A stretch of DNA of 64,000 nucleotides from Nitratireductor sp. XY-223 (lineage in GTDB: Bacteria > Pseudomonadota > Alphaproteobacteria > Rhizobiales > Rhizobiaceae): the NCBI RefSeq assembly GCF_004959855.1, contig NZ_SPNT01000005.1:62001-126000 (forward strand), given 5' to 3'. Positions 51,952 through 62,347 of the stretch are shown here, piece by piece. The notes under the pieces are model-generated. The model was not told the DNA's origin and did not search any database. It saw only the letters and a list, made by a program, of their open reading frames with translations. Every line of letters begins with the position of its first letter. Positions within the stretch are counted from its first letter, which is position 1. The position numbers were made by a program, and so were the translations under genes.

Positions 51952-52926
51952 TCAAAACGGTCTTTCATCGCTGCGCAGATCGAGCCAGTCGCGCTCGAGC
52001 GGCGTGAGCTGCAGCGCGCCGGCTCTCGCCGAAGATGCAACCTGTTCCGGCGTCTCCGCTCCGTTGAGCGCGACCACCGGAAACGCCTGGCTGATCACAT
52101 AGGCGAGCGCGATCTCGAACATGTTCATTCCACGCGCGGCACCGAACGCCTCGGCGCGCTTCTTGCGCTCGAAATTCGCATCCGAATAAAAGACCCGCAC
52201 CAGATCCGCGTCACTCGTGTCCGCCCGATCGGCCCTGGCGAAAAAGCCACGACCGAGCGCAGACCACGCCACCAGGAGGAAGTTGCTGGCTGTGAACCAG
52301 TCGCGGTCTGCGTCATCGGTGACCACGGTATCCGGCCAGAAAGGCTCGTTGGCACGGGCAAGGGAGAAATTCGGTGAGGAGCTCATCATCGCGGCCTTGC
52401 CGTTTTCACGGGCGTAGTCGACGGCCTCCTGGATGCGGGCGGTCGTCCAGTTGGACGCGCCGTAGGCCTTCAGCCGGCCGGCACGCACCTCTTCGTCAAG
52501 CGCGTCGACCAGGGGGCCGACGGGACAGGACGGATCGTCCCTGTGAAACATCCAGATATCGAGATGGTCGGTCTTCAGACGTTCGAGCGAGCCGTCGATC
52601 GCCTTGTGCACCGATTCCGGATCGATCCTGGCGCCGCCCGCATGTAATGGCGCGCAATAACCGGGGATCAGACCTTTCGATGCGAGCACAATGCGTTCGC
52701 GGATGCCTGGACGGTCGGCGAGCCAGTCGCCGATCACCATTTCGGAGTAGCCGTGTTCCTCAACCGCGCCGTAGACCTCGGCCGTGTCCACATAGGTCCC
52801 GCCGTGCTCGACGAACGCATCCAGCAGACCGAAGTCCCTTTCCCTTGTATCGGGGTGGAAGATCATCGTGCCCATGCCGATCGCCGAGACCGGCTTGTTC
52901 AGGGATTTGATTTCGTAAGTCTTCAT
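51952..52926 (-). CDS. Aldo/keto reductase
   Basis: A 324-residue AKR barrel. The catalytic tetrad is visible: Asp in GTYVDTAEVYG, Tyr in AEVYG, Lys in VLASKG and His in DIWMFHRDD. It uses NADPH to interconvert a sugar or keto compound and its reduced form. Placed between the permease and aldehyde dehydrogenase genes, it is probably the first or a redox step of the imported substrate's path. Confidence 0.88.
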   Translation of the reverse strand: MKTYEIKSLNKPVSAIGMGTMIFHPDTRERDFGLLDAFVEHGGTYVDTAEVYGAVEEHGYSEMVIGDWLADRPGIRERIVLASKGLIPGYCAPLHAGGARIDPESVHKAIDGSLERLKTDHLDIWMFHRDDPSCPVGPLVDALDEEVRAGRLKAYGASNWTTARIQEAVDYARENGKAAMMSSSPNFSLARANEPFWPDTVVTDDADRDWFTASNFLLVAWSALGRGFFARADRADTSDADLVRVFYSDANFERKKRAEAFGAARGMNMFEIALAYVISQAFPVVALNGAETPEQVASSARAGALQLTPLERDWLDLRSDERPF

Positions 52927-52941
52927 CAGAGCATCTCTCGA

Positions 52942-54115
52942 CTAGCGGGAATGGCCGGAGCCGGCCCGCGAAATTGCATCTATGGAAACCGCCAGCAGCA
53001 GGATCGCACCGGAGAACATCAGCTTGTCGGCGGCACTTGCGCCGGAAAGATCGAGCCCGTTTCCGAGCGAGCCGATCACCAGCGCACCCAAAAGCGCGTT
53101 CCAGACACTACCGCGGCCGCCGAACAGGGATGTGCCGCCTATGACCGCGGCGCCGATCGCTTCGAGTAGCAGCGGACCGCCGGCAAAGGCGTTGAAAGAG
53201 ACGGACGCATAGCGCGACGCGCCGACAATGCCGCCGACTGCCGCCATCAGCCCGACGATGGCAAACGCCGCAACGCGTATCTTCTGCACGGACATGCCGA
53301 CCCGGCGGGCCGATTCCGTGTTGCCGCCGACGGCAAACAGGGAACGGCCGAACGGCGTCGAGGTGGTGATCCAGGCAAGGAGCGCGGTGAGACCCACCAG
53401 CAGGACGACGAGCAGCGGCACGCCGCGATAGGCGTTGAGCGTCGCGACCGCGGCGAATGCGAGGAGCGCAAAGAAAGCCACGCGGCTGACGGTCGCGGCG
53501 ACCGGATCCAGCTCGAGCCCCATGGATTTGCGCCGGTTGTGACGGCGCCAGGCGATGAACGCGAACGCGGCAACGCACAGCGCGGCGAGCAGCCATCCGA
53601 TCTCCGGCGGCAGGTTGATGGTGGTGATTCCGCGGACGAAGGGATCGCGCACGTTGATCGCGCCCTGGATGCCAAGGATCTTGAGCATCAGACCCTGAAA
53701 GCCCAGAAGGCCGGCCAGCGTGACAACGAAGGAGGGTATCCCGACATAGGCGACGAGCAGGCCCTGCAGGGAACTCAGCGTAATGCCCGCCGCGATCGCG
53801 ACAAGGCAGGCCAGCGGCGCCGGAATGCCGGCGCTTGCGATGAGGACCGCCATCAGCGCGGCGCAGACACCGGATGTCGCCGCCACCGACAGGTCGATAT
53901 CGCCAAGCAGCAGCACGACGGTGATGCCGACGGCCAGCGTACCGACGACGGCGCTTTGCATGAACAGGAAGTAGAAATTGCGGGCGCTGAGGAATGCCGG
54001 TTCGGTCACGCCGAAGTAGATCCAGATCGCGGCGAGCGCCAGCAGCACCGGGATGAAGGCGCCAAAGCGCGACTCCGGCAGTCCGCGGAACCAATCGATC
54101 AATCCGGTTGGACGC

Positions 54116-54141
<26 letters not shown>
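52942..54141 (-). CDS. Sugar ABC transporter permease (XylH/RbsC class)
   Basis: A 399-residue permease with about ten membrane helices and the RbsC/XylH signature (FGRSLFAVGGNTESARRVGMSVQKIRVAAFAIVGLMAAVGGIV). The EAA-like loop contacts the ATPase. It overlaps the ATPase gene by 26 bases, with AGAGG upstream of the ATG at 54141. Part of a complete importer with 54116-54937 and 54946-56022. Confidence 0.93.
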
Positions 54142-54937
<796 letters not shown>

Positions 54938-54945
54938 CTTGCCAC

Positions 54946-56022
54946 CTAGCTCTTGCAGAAATCGGTATCCGCAGCGGCACCCTGGCACACGTCATCCTTC
55001 GAAATCGAGGTGTCGTGCTCGATCACATAGGCGACGCCTTCCTCGCCGACAGCCGAATAGTGACCGACCGGCACAAACGGAACATCGCCGTCGGCGGCGT
55101 TCTTGACGGTGCCCTGGGTCAGGTCATCGACACCTTCGCCCTTGACCAGGCGTACCGTCACGCTCGCGGTCACGCCGGCCATGTCCTTGAACGGCCGCCA
55201 GCCGGTCTGCGTCTGCTCGCCAAGCAGGATCAGTTGCAGCGCCTGGACGGTCGCGTCGAGGCCCGAAACCGGCACCTTGCCGGCAAGGCCCTGCTCCGCC
55301 AGGGACGCAATCGCGGCGCCGGCATTGCCGTCATTGGACGACACGACGCCCTGTACGTTGTTGTTCAGCTTGGTGAGCGCCTGATCCATCGAGCGGCGCG
55401 CAATCGCCGGATCCCAGCCTTGCGTCCAGTTCTCGTAGCCGAGAACGCGTTCGCCGGAATCAAACAGCGGCTGCAGGATCTCAAGCTGGCCGTTATGGAT
55501 AACAGCCGCGTTCGGGTCCGTGGGCGATCCCTTCAGGAGCACCAGCGTGTCGCCGGACTTGGTGTTCTCGACGACATGCTCGGCCTGGGACTTGCCCATG
55601 GCGCCGAGGTCAGCCTGTACCCAGAAACTGGTGTTCTTGGAGTGGATCATGCGATCATAGGCGATCGTCGGCACGCCCGCTTCGGCGGCACTGTCGGCAA
55701 TAATCGCCGCACTCTCGCCGTCGATGGGAATGACGACAAGCACCTTGGCGCCGCGCGTCAGCGCCTGCTCGGCCTGGCGCTGCTGGGTCGCCGTGTCGTT
55801 GTTGGCATTGAAGACCTCGACCTCGATATTCGGCGCCGTCTCCTTCATGGCCTCGACGAAGAATCGCGCGTCCTGGCTCTCCCAGCGCGGGTTGACGTTC
55901 TCCGGCAGGAGCATGGCGACGAAATCGCCGGCAAATGCCTGCGCCGACAACGACAGGGCCGCGGCCATGGCCGCCAGTCCCACCCCGTATTTCAACGCTG
56001 ATCTGCGAGAAGAATTGAGCAT
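54946..56022 (-). CDS. Periplasmic sugar-binding protein of the ABC importer
   Basis: Started at 56022 (MLNSSRRSALKYG; GGAGG 5 bases upstream) for 358 residues. A signal peptide ends about ALSLSAQAFAGDF, followed by a type I binding protein of the XylF/RbsB class (LLPENVNPRWESQDARFFVEAMKE, VVIPIDGESAAIIADSAAEAGVPTIAYDRMI, VVSSNDGNAGAAIASLAEQG). XylF-like proteins bind pentoses and related aldoses; the sugar here is not known. First gene of the importer operon, with a perfect 12-base palindrome 20 bases upstream. Confidence 0.92.
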   Translation of the reverse strand: MLNSSRRSALKYGVGLAAMAAALSLSAQAFAGDFVAMLLPENVNPRWESQDARFFVEAMKETAPNIEVEVFNANNDTATQQRQAEQALTRGAKVLVVIPIDGESAAIIADSAAEAGVPTIAYDRMIHSKNTSFWVQADLGAMGKSQAEHVVENTKSGDTLVLLKGSPTDPNAAVIHNGQLEILQPLFDSGERVLGYENWTQGWDPAIARRSMDQALTKLNNNVQGVVSSNDGNAGAAIASLAEQGLAGKVPVSGLDATVQALQLILLGEQTQTGWRPFKDMAGVTASVTVRLVKGEGVDDLTQGTVKNAADGDVPFVPVGHYSAVGEEGVAYVIEHDTSISKDDVCQGAAADTDFCKS

Positions 56023-56041
56023 ATGTACCTCCCTTGGTTGC

Positions 56042-56053
56042 CCAAAATTTTGG
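56042..56053. promoter_or_regulatory. Palindromic operator candidate upstream of the sugar-binding protein gene
   Basis: CCAAAATTTTGG, a perfect 12-base palindrome 20 bases before the start codon of the binding-protein gene. A plausible repressor site; whether the GntR regulator next door uses it is unknown, since its own upstream site is different in sequence. Confidence 0.35.
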
Positions 56054-56145
56054 CAAAGCAAAGCCGTCGCCCCCATCCCGCGGGAACGCATTCATATCCT
56101 GTTGCTGTGCCGTTCTTCGGCGGGCGCTAGGGCCCGGCCATTGCG

Positions 56146-56883
56146 TTATGCCTCGTCCAGCATACCTCCCAGGCGGCGGCTGGCATCGCCCAGCAGCCGC
56201 TCCATGACACGTTCGGCACGCGCGCCGTCGCGCGCGGCGATCGCTTCGTAGACCTCCCGGTGAAACGGGATCGAATCCTCGTTTTCGCGCGGGTCCTTGT
56301 TGGTCAGGCGTATGCTGCTCAGCAGTGCCGAGAAGATCACGCCTTCCATGGCAACCAGAAACTCGTTCTGCGCCGCCCGCAATATCGAGCGGTGGAACAG
56401 GGCGTCGGCAATGACGAAATCCTCGGCGGAGCCTTTTTCCGCCTCCATGCGTTCGATGGCGGCCTCGATCTGCGCCAGTTCCTCTTCCGTTGCCCGTTCG
56501 GCGGCCCAGCGCGCCGCCTTGGGTTCGAACACCTGGCGTATCTCCATGAGTTGATGGAAAAAGTCGCCATTCGGCGGCGCCGACTGGTACCAGGCGAGCA
56601 CGTCATCATCCAATAGGCCCCAACTGCTGCGCGCGCGGACCCTCGTGCCGATGCCGCGACGCACCTCAAGCAGGCCCTTGCCCACCAGGATCTTGACGGC
56701 ATCTCGGATCACCGACCGGCTGACCTGGTAGCGCTCGGCCAGCGTGCCCTCGTCCTCGACCAGGTCGCCGGGGGCGTAGGTCTGCGAGACGATGCGACGC
56801 CCGATCTCGCGCGCCACCTGCGTTGAAAGGCTGGGCGCGAGACCCGCCACCTGCTTCAAATCGTAAAAGATCAATTCGCTCAT
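56146..56883 (-). CDS. GntR/FadR-family transcriptional regulator
   Basis: A 245-residue regulator of the FadR branch. The winged helix (about 25-85, AREIGRRIVSQTYAPGDLVEDEGTLAERYQVSRSVIRDAVKILVGKGLLEVRRGIGTRV) is joined to an all-helical effector domain of the FCD type with likely metal ligands (Asp and His in IADALFHRSILRAA; His in IPFHREVYEAI). Such proteins repress sugar-acid operons (e.g. DgoR, UxuR) and respond to the sugar acid. It stands immediately upstream of the ABC importer operon. Confidence 0.9.
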   Translation of the reverse strand: MSELIFYDLKQVAGLAPSLSTQVAREIGRRIVSQTYAPGDLVEDEGTLAERYQVSRSVIRDAVKILVGKGLLEVRRGIGTRVRARSSWGLLDDDVLAWYQSAPPNGDFFHQLMEIRQVFEPKAARWAAERATEEELAQIEAAIERMEAEKGSAEDFVIADALFHRSILRAAQNEFLVAMEGVIFSALLSSIRLTNKDPRENEDSIPFHREVYEAIAARDGARAERVMERLLGDASRRLGGMLDEA

Positions 56884-56891
56884 GGGATGTA

Positions 56892-56930
56892 ATCAAACAT
56901 ATGATGTTTACATAGTCAATATGTTTTGAT
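56892..56930. promoter_or_regulatory. GntR autoregulatory operator candidate
   Basis: An AT-rich inverted repeat in the divergent spacer: ATCAAACATAT (56892-56902) with ATATGTTTTGAT (56919-56930), and inside it a second dyad AAACAT-N3-ATGTTT (56895-56909). It lies 9-47 bases upstream of the GntR start and so could cover its own promoter and that of the ABM gene at 57011. Confidence 0.5.
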
Positions 56931-57010
56931 CGGATTTTCACCGACCCGCCGTCAGGGCGGGTCGACCCGGGCGCAGAACCGATCTAGCTTCCGGAGCAAA
57001 GGAGGACCCC

Positions 57011-57310
57011 ATGATCATCGTCACAGGAACAATTGAACTGGATCAATCGGACATCGCGCCGGCCGTTGCCGCCGCACGCGATGCCGTGGAAGAGACCGAG
57101 GCGGAAGACGGCTGCATCGTCTACCGGTTCTATCAGGACATCGGCGATCCGGCGCTGTTCCGCGTCTATGAGGAGTGGGAGAGCCAGGCGCATCTCGACC
57201 GGCACCTGAAAAGCGCGCATGTCGCCGCGTTCAATCAGAAACTGCGCGGGTTGCGCATCAAATCGCTGTCGATCAATGTCGTGGAGCCGAAATCCATCCG
57301 CCCGATCTAG
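57011..57310 (+). CDS. Antibiotic biosynthesis monooxygenase (ABM) domain protein
   Basis: A 99-residue dimeric alpha-beta barrel of the ABM/YgiN family: MIIVTGTIELDQSDIAPAVAAARDAVEETEAEDGCIVYRFYQD, then LFRVYEEWESQAHLDRHLKSAHVAAFNQKL. Members act as quinol monooxygenases or as unknown accessory proteins. It is the only plus-strand gene in this catabolic region, divergent from gntR, with GGAGG 6 bases before the ATG. Function in sugar use is not clear. Confidence 0.85.
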   Translation: MIIVTGTIELDQSDIAPAVAAARDAVEETEAEDGCIVYRFYQDIGDPALFRVYEEWESQAHLDRHLKSAHVAAFNQKLRGLRIKSLSINVVEPKSIRPI

Positions 57311-57322
57311 CCGTGAAACGGT

Positions 57323-58786
57323 CTAGCGCACCGCGGCCATGGCCGTGACGGCGCCCTCGTCGAACAGGATGCGCAGCTGCGCCAGAACCGCATCGCGGAA
57401 GTTTTCATTTCCGGACAGATCGCCGAACACCGGCCGGAGATCGAGCATCGCATTGCCGAATGCCGGCACGTCCGGCAGTGTCATTTCGGCGATCCTGGAA
57501 AGTTCTTCGGCCATCGGGTCCTCGATCGCGTATGGGCTGCCGTCGCCCCTTTCTCCGCTCAGATGGCGGATCCAGGCTGCGACCGCCAGCGTCAGGCGCC
57601 CGTGCGGCCGCCCTTCCCCCATCCGGTCGCGGATCGTGCCGAGCAGCCGTTGCGGGATTTTCTGCGAGCCGTCCATGGCGATCTGCAGGGTCCGGTGCTT
57701 CAGCGCCGTGTTGGCGAAGCGTTCGAGGAGCGCGCGTGCATAGGCGGCAAGATCGACCCCCGGAACATCGAGCATCGGGGTGATCTCGTCGCGCATCATG
57801 GCCTCCAGGTAGGCGGCAAGAACGGGATCGGCGACCGCATCGGCGACCGTCTCGTAGCCGGCCTCGACGCCGAGATAGGCGAGCGCCGAATGGCTGCCGT
57901 TGAGCAGCCTGAGCTTCATCGCCTCGAACGGCCCGACATCGTTGGTCATGATCACGCCGGCCAGTTCCAGCGCCGGCCGGCCGGCGACAAACCGGTCCTC
58001 GACCACCCACTGGCTGAACGGTTCGGTGACAACGGGCCAGGCGTCCTCGTAGCCGGTCAGGGCGGCGATCTCAGCACGGTCGGCATCGGTCGTCGCCGGC
58101 ACGATGCGGTCGACCATCGAGGAGGGAAAGGCGATGGTCTCGCCGATCCAGCGGGCGAGCGCCGGGTCGCGGGCCTCGGCAAAACGCGTGACCACGCGGG
58201 AAAGCGTGCCGCCATTGTCCGGCAGGTTGTCGCAACTCAGGACCGTGAGCGGCGGCATCCCCCGCTGCCGCCGCACCGAGAGCGCCGTTGCCAGAAGGCC
58301 GGGAACCGAGCCCGCGCCCCCGCCGCTCTCCAGGTCCGCGCGGATTTCGGGATGATCAAGATTGAGTTCGCCGGTCGCCGGATTGCGGCAATAGGCCTTC
58401 TCGGTGACGGTGAGCGTGACGATGCGGGTCTGCGGCGCTGCGATCGCCTCGATGACGGCAAGGTTGCCGGGTGGTGCGTGCAGAATATCGACGATCGCGC
58501 CGATGACGCGCGCACTGATTTCATCTCCCTGTCGGATGGCGAGCGTATAGAGGAAATCCTGCGGTGCCAGCGCCTCGCGCATGTCGCCGCGCCTGAGGCT
58601 GGCGCCGATGATCGCCCAGTCCGGCTCCTCGCCGAGCCGGTCGTCGATATAGACCGCCTGGTGGGCGCGATGGAACGCGCCGATGCCGAGGTGAACGATG
58701 CCGGGCGAAATCGCGCCGCGGTCGTAGTCGGGGGCCTTCGCCGGCCCCTTGCCGCTCTCGAGGGTCTTTGAGTTCAACCGGCCCAT
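57323..58786 (-). CDS. uxuB: Fructuronate reductase / mannitol dehydrogenase family
   Basis: A 487-residue long-chain polyol dehydrogenase. N-terminal IVHLGIGAFHRAHQAVYIDD is the NAD site of the family; the catalytic region is MKLRLLNGSHSALAYLG (K-x-x-x-x-N-x-x-H). UxuB reduces D-fructuronate to D-mannonate after UxaC; mannitol, tagaturonate or arabinitol dehydrogenases belong to the same family. It follows uxaC after 28 bases on the same strand, which supports the fructuronate role. Confidence 0.88.
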   Translation of the reverse strand: MGRLNSKTLESGKGPAKAPDYDRGAISPGIVHLGIGAFHRAHQAVYIDDRLGEEPDWAIIGASLRRGDMREALAPQDFLYTLAIRQGDEISARVIGAIVDILHAPPGNLAVIEAIAAPQTRIVTLTVTEKAYCRNPATGELNLDHPEIRADLESGGGAGSVPGLLATALSVRRQRGMPPLTVLSCDNLPDNGGTLSRVVTRFAEARDPALARWIGETIAFPSSMVDRIVPATTDADRAEIAALTGYEDAWPVVTEPFSQWVVEDRFVAGRPALELAGVIMTNDVGPFEAMKLRLLNGSHSALAYLGVEAGYETVADAVADPVLAAYLEAMMRDEITPMLDVPGVDLAAYARALLERFANTALKHRTLQIAMDGSQKIPQRLLGTIRDRMGEGRPHGRLTLAVAAWIRHLSGERGDGSPYAIEDPMAEELSRIAEMTLPDVPAFGNAMLDLRPVFGDLSGNENFRDAVLAQLRILFDEGAVTAMAAVR

Positions 58787-58814
58787 AGCAAATCATCCCC
58801 CGCCTTCGGATATC

Positions 58815-60233
58815 TCAACCGAACCCGTACGCTGCCTTCGGCAGACCATAGGCAAGGTCCCGGGCGATTTCATGGGCCTCATCCTCGCGCAGGCGGTGAT
58901 CGGCGACACGCTCGGCAAGGAAGGCACAGTCGACGCGGCGCGCCATGTCGTGGCGGGCCGGAATGGAGGGGAACGCGCGGGTATCGTCGTTGAAGCCGAC
59001 GGTGTTGTAGAAACCGGCTGTTTCCGTGGTCTGCTCGCGGAAGCGCCTCATGCCGTCCGGGCTGTCGAAGAACCACCAGGCCGGACCCAGCTTCAATGCC
59101 GGATAGGCGCCGGCAAGCGGCGCAAGCTCACGGCCGTAGGTCGTCTCGTCAAGCGTGAAGACGATCAGCGAAAGACCCGGCTCCATGCCGACGGCGTTGA
59201 GCAGCGGCCGCAGGGCCGTCACGTAGTCGGTGCGCGAGGGAATGTCGAACCCCTTGTCCCGGCCATGGCGCTCGAACACGGCGGCATTGTGATTGCGAAC
59301 GGACCCCGGATGGATCTGCATGACCATGCCGTCCTCGACGCTCATCTTCGCCATTTCGGTCAGGAACTGGGCGCGGAACAGCGCGCGGTCAGCGGCGCTC
59401 GCACCGCCGGCGATCACCTTGTCGTAGAGCGCGATGCATTCCGCCGGCGGCAGGTCCGCCGTCTCGGCGCTCGGAAATCCGTGGTCGGTCGCCGTCGCAC
59501 CGTGGTCTCGAAAAAAGGCGCGGCGCTGCCGGTGCGCATCGAGAAAGCCCTGCCAGCGCGTGATGCCGCTTCCGGTCAGGACGCCGAGCCTCTCGACGTC
59601 GCCCAGGAATTGCGGGTGATCGGGATCGCCCGTGCTGTCCGGCCGGTAGGTGGTCACAACCCGGCCGGTCCAGCCGCTCTCGGCAATGGCCCTATGGTGC
59701 GCCAGCGGATCGACGGCGCTTTCGGTGGTCGCCAGTACTTCGATCCCGAACCGTTCGAAAAGCGCCCGGGGTCGGAAGTCCTCCTGCGCCAGGCAGTCGC
59801 TGATGCGCCGGAAATAGACTTCGGCGCTGCCGGGTCCGAGCGGCTCCTCCATGCCGAAAAGTGTCTCGAATGTGTGGTCCAGCCAGAGCCGTGTCGGCGT
59901 GCCACGGAAGAGGTGGTAGTTCGAAGCGAACAGCCGCCACACCGCCTCGGCATCGACAGGCTCACCGGCGGCATCGAGCGGCGGCACGCCGAGGTCATCG
60001 AGTGAAATGCCCTGGCTGACGAGCATGCGCAGCACGTAATGATCGGGAATCACCAGCAGGGAAGCAGGATCGGAAAAATTCTCGTTCCCGGCAAACCATT
60101 GCGGATCGGTGTGACCGTGCGGACTGATGATCGGCAGATCCCTTACCGAGCCGTAGAGCGCGCGGGCAATGTCGCGGACTTTCGGGTCCGGCGGGAACAG
60201 CCGGTCCGGATGGTTGAGCGGCGGTCTCATCAT
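58815..60233 (-). CDS. uxaC: Uronate isomerase UxaC
   Basis: A 472-residue metal-dependent barrel. The metal site HxH is in IISPHGHTDPQWF (about residue 36), with QIHPGSVRNHNAAVF and TDYVTALRPLLNAVG further on, and the usual uxaC length. It interconverts glucuronate/fructuronate and galacturonate/tagaturonate. ATGA overlap with the upstream Gfo/Idh gene. No mannonate dehydratase is in the window. Confidence 0.93.
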   Translation of the reverse strand: MMRPPLNHPDRLFPPDPKVRDIARALYGSVRDLPIISPHGHTDPQWFAGNENFSDPASLLVIPDHYVLRMLVSQGISLDDLGVPPLDAAGEPVDAEAVWRLFASNYHLFRGTPTRLWLDHTFETLFGMEEPLGPGSAEVYFRRISDCLAQEDFRPRALFERFGIEVLATTESAVDPLAHHRAIAESGWTGRVVTTYRPDSTGDPDHPQFLGDVERLGVLTGSGITRWQGFLDAHRQRRAFFRDHGATATDHGFPSAETADLPPAECIALYDKVIAGGASAADRALFRAQFLTEMAKMSVEDGMVMQIHPGSVRNHNAAVFERHGRDKGFDIPSRTDYVTALRPLLNAVGMEPGLSLIVFTLDETTYGRELAPLAGAYPALKLGPAWWFFDSPDGMRRFREQTTETAGFYNTVGFNDDTRAFPSIPARHDMARRVDCAFLAERVADHRLREDEAHEIARDLAYGLPKAAYGFG

Positions 60234-61315
60234 TCGGCCTCGTCTTCCGGCACCCAGTCGGCACAGATCTGCAGCGAGCGGTCAAGCGGGAGCGAGACCC
60301 GCTCGCCGGAGCGCGCCGCGTGATAGATCGCGGCGACCAGTTCAATCGACCGCACGCCATCTTCAACCGTAACCAGATCCGCCGGCAGTCCGTTCAGGTG
60401 GTTGGACACTTCGAGGAACATTCCGGCAAAGCCCGTGGGACGCCCGGCGATCTCGGCATCGATCTCGGCAAGCGCTGCGTCCACCGCGTCCTGCCGCTGC
60501 GGATCGCGCGCCGTGAAGCTCCAGTCCTCCGCTCCGGGCGCGTAGGGATTGCGCCTGCTTTCCGCCGTCAGCGCATCGAAGATCAGACGCAGGCGCGAGG
60601 AATCCGTGGCGCCGCCGAGCGTGACCGAGGACGTCACAAGCCCGCCGGAATCCGTTGCCATTGCGATCGCGGCGCAGTCTTCGGTCTCGATATCGTTGAC
60701 CCGCGTGTCGAGCAGTGACGTCACTTCCGTTACCGGACCGAAAAACCGGGTGACAAGATCGTGGATGTGGATTGCGTGGCCGAGTACTGCGCCGCCGCGC
60801 TCGCTTTGCCAGCGGCCGCGCCAGGGCACGGCGTAATATTCGGCGCCGCGGTTCCAATGGGTCTCAAGTGTCGCGACGAGCGGTTTTCCGCAAAGGCCCC
60901 TGTCCTGAAGGCCGGCAAGCTGGTAAAGCGCGCGCCCGTAACGGTACTGGAACACCGGCGCGAAGAGCAGTCCGGCCCGCTCCGCGGCCGCCATCAGTTC
61001 GTCGGCCTCCGCGACACTCCCGGCCACCGGTTTTTCGCAGATCACGTGCTTGCCGGCGGCCAGCGCCATCAGCGCCACCGGCCCGTGCAGGTGCGGCGGC
61101 AGGCAGATGTCGACAATGTCGATCTTCCGGTCGTCCATCACCGCGTCGATCCCGGAAACGGCACCGCAACCGGGTGCGAGCGCCGCGAGCTGCTCGGCCC
61201 GTTCCAGTTCCCTGTCGCAGACGGTCTGCACTGTGAACAGCTCAGGCAGCGCGCGGTAGCCCAGCATATGTTCGCGGCCGATGCCGGCGCCGAGGATCGC
61301 AACGCTGTGCATCAT
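60230..61315 (-). CDS. Gfo/Idh/MocA-family oxidoreductase (A)
   Basis: Started at 61315 (MMHSVAILGAGIGREHMLGYRAL), 361 residues, overlapping the previous stop by ATGA. Rossmann GAGIG-x-x-H, then the sugar-binding EKP motif (HVICEKPVAGSVAEADELM, about residue 95). It oxidises a sugar or sugar acid with NAD(P). It is translated together with two further members (B and C) and uxaC, indicating one pathway. Confidence 0.88.
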   Translation of the reverse strand: MMHSVAILGAGIGREHMLGYRALPELFTVQTVCDRELERAEQLAALAPGCGAVSGIDAVMDDRKIDIVDICLPPHLHGPVALMALAAGKHVICEKPVAGSVAEADELMAAAERAGLLFAPVFQYRYGRALYQLAGLQDRGLCGKPLVATLETHWNRGAEYYAVPWRGRWQSERGGAVLGHAIHIHDLVTRFFGPVTEVTSLLDTRVNDIETEDCAAIAMATDSGGLVTSSVTLGGATDSSRLRLIFDALTAESRRNPYAPGAEDWSFTARDPQRQDAVDAALAEIDAEIAGRPTGFAGMFLEVSNHLNGLPADLVTVEDGVRSIELVAAIYHAARSGERVSLPLDRSLQICADWVPEDEAE

Positions 61316-62343
61316 TCGCCTTCCCGAAGGTGCCCCAGCCGGGCGGCCAAGGCCTGCGCCCTGATCGCCAGCTCCATCACCTTGAAGCAATGCGCCTGGC
61401 CCATGGCTGTCTCCGTGCGGTCCCGCACATCATGGGCGAGGTTTCCGAAATAGGGCAACGGCGCGGCGGACGCATCGATGTGCTCGCACGTGGTGCCGTT
61501 GACGAGAAAGAGATGATCGGTCCCGGGGCGGCCGGCGACGTCGACATATTTGCGCAGCTCGATATAGCCCTCGGTGCCGAGGATTGTCAGCCGGCCGTCG
61601 CCCCAGGTGGGCAGGCCATCGGGCGTATACCAGTCGACACGGATATAGCCCTGCCCCTTGTCGCTGCGCAGCAGGACTTCGCCGAAATCCTGCAGGCCGG
61701 GATCGCCCGGATTGGCGAAATTGCCAATGCTCGCCGACACGATCTCGGCGTCGGTCGAACCGGTGAAGAACAGGAACTGATCGATCTGGTGCGAGGCGAT
61801 GTCGCACAGGATGCCGCCATACTGGCTGTCATCGAAAAACCAGCCGGGCCGTGTCGCCCGGTTGAGCCGGTGCGGACCGAGGCCAACGGTCTGGACCACC
61901 GTTCCGATGGCGCCGGCGCTAACAAGCTCTGCCGCTTTGGAAACGGCGGGCACCTCGAACCGCTCGGAAAAGTCGATCGACCAAATCCGGCCCGTTTCGG
62001 CCGCGGTTTCACGGATCGCTTCGAGCTGTTCCAGCGTCGTGCAGCCGGGCTTGTCGGTCATCACGTCCTTGCCGGCACGCATGGACTCGATCGCGAGAGC
62101 GGCCCGCCGCGCCGGGATGTCGGCGATCAGCACGAGATCGATTTCGGGGTCATCGAGCAGGATGCGGCGATCCTCGGCCCGGGGAATGTCCGGAAACCGC
62201 TTGACGAAACCCTCGACCGGCTGCGGATTGCCCTTCGTCCACCAGCCCTTGCAGGTGCAGCCGAGCGCTAGCATGCCTGCGAGTTGGCCGTAGATGTGCC
62301 GGTGGTCGACGCCGATGACGGCGAGTTTCAGATCGTGCATCAA
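61312..62343 (-). CDS. Gfo/Idh/MocA-family oxidoreductase (B)
   Basis: A 343-residue member of the family. The nucleotide-binding loop is unusual (AVIGVDHRHIYGQL instead of GxGxxG) and the EKP motif is DKP (DVMTDKPGCTTLEQLEAI). It has the C-terminal beta domain with GPHRLNRATRPGWFFDDSQYGGILCDIASHQIDQFLFFTG. The altered loop suggests a different cofactor mode or a non-oxidising role. 4 bases after member C. Confidence 0.85.
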   Translation of the reverse strand: MMHDLKLAVIGVDHRHIYGQLAGMLALGCTCKGWWTKGNPQPVEGFVKRFPDIPRAEDRRILLDDPEIDLVLIADIPARRAALAIESMRAGKDVMTDKPGCTTLEQLEAIRETAAETGRIWSIDFSERFEVPAVSKAAELVSAGAIGTVVQTVGLGPHRLNRATRPGWFFDDSQYGGILCDIASHQIDQFLFFTGSTDAEIVSASIGNFANPGDPGLQDFGEVLLRSDKGQGYIRVDWYTPDGLPTWGDGRLTILGTEGYIELRKYVDVAGRPGTDHLFLVNGTTCEHIDASAAPLPYFGNLAHDVRDRTETAMGQAHCFKVMELAIRAQALAARLGHLREGE

Positions 62344-62347
62344 AACC

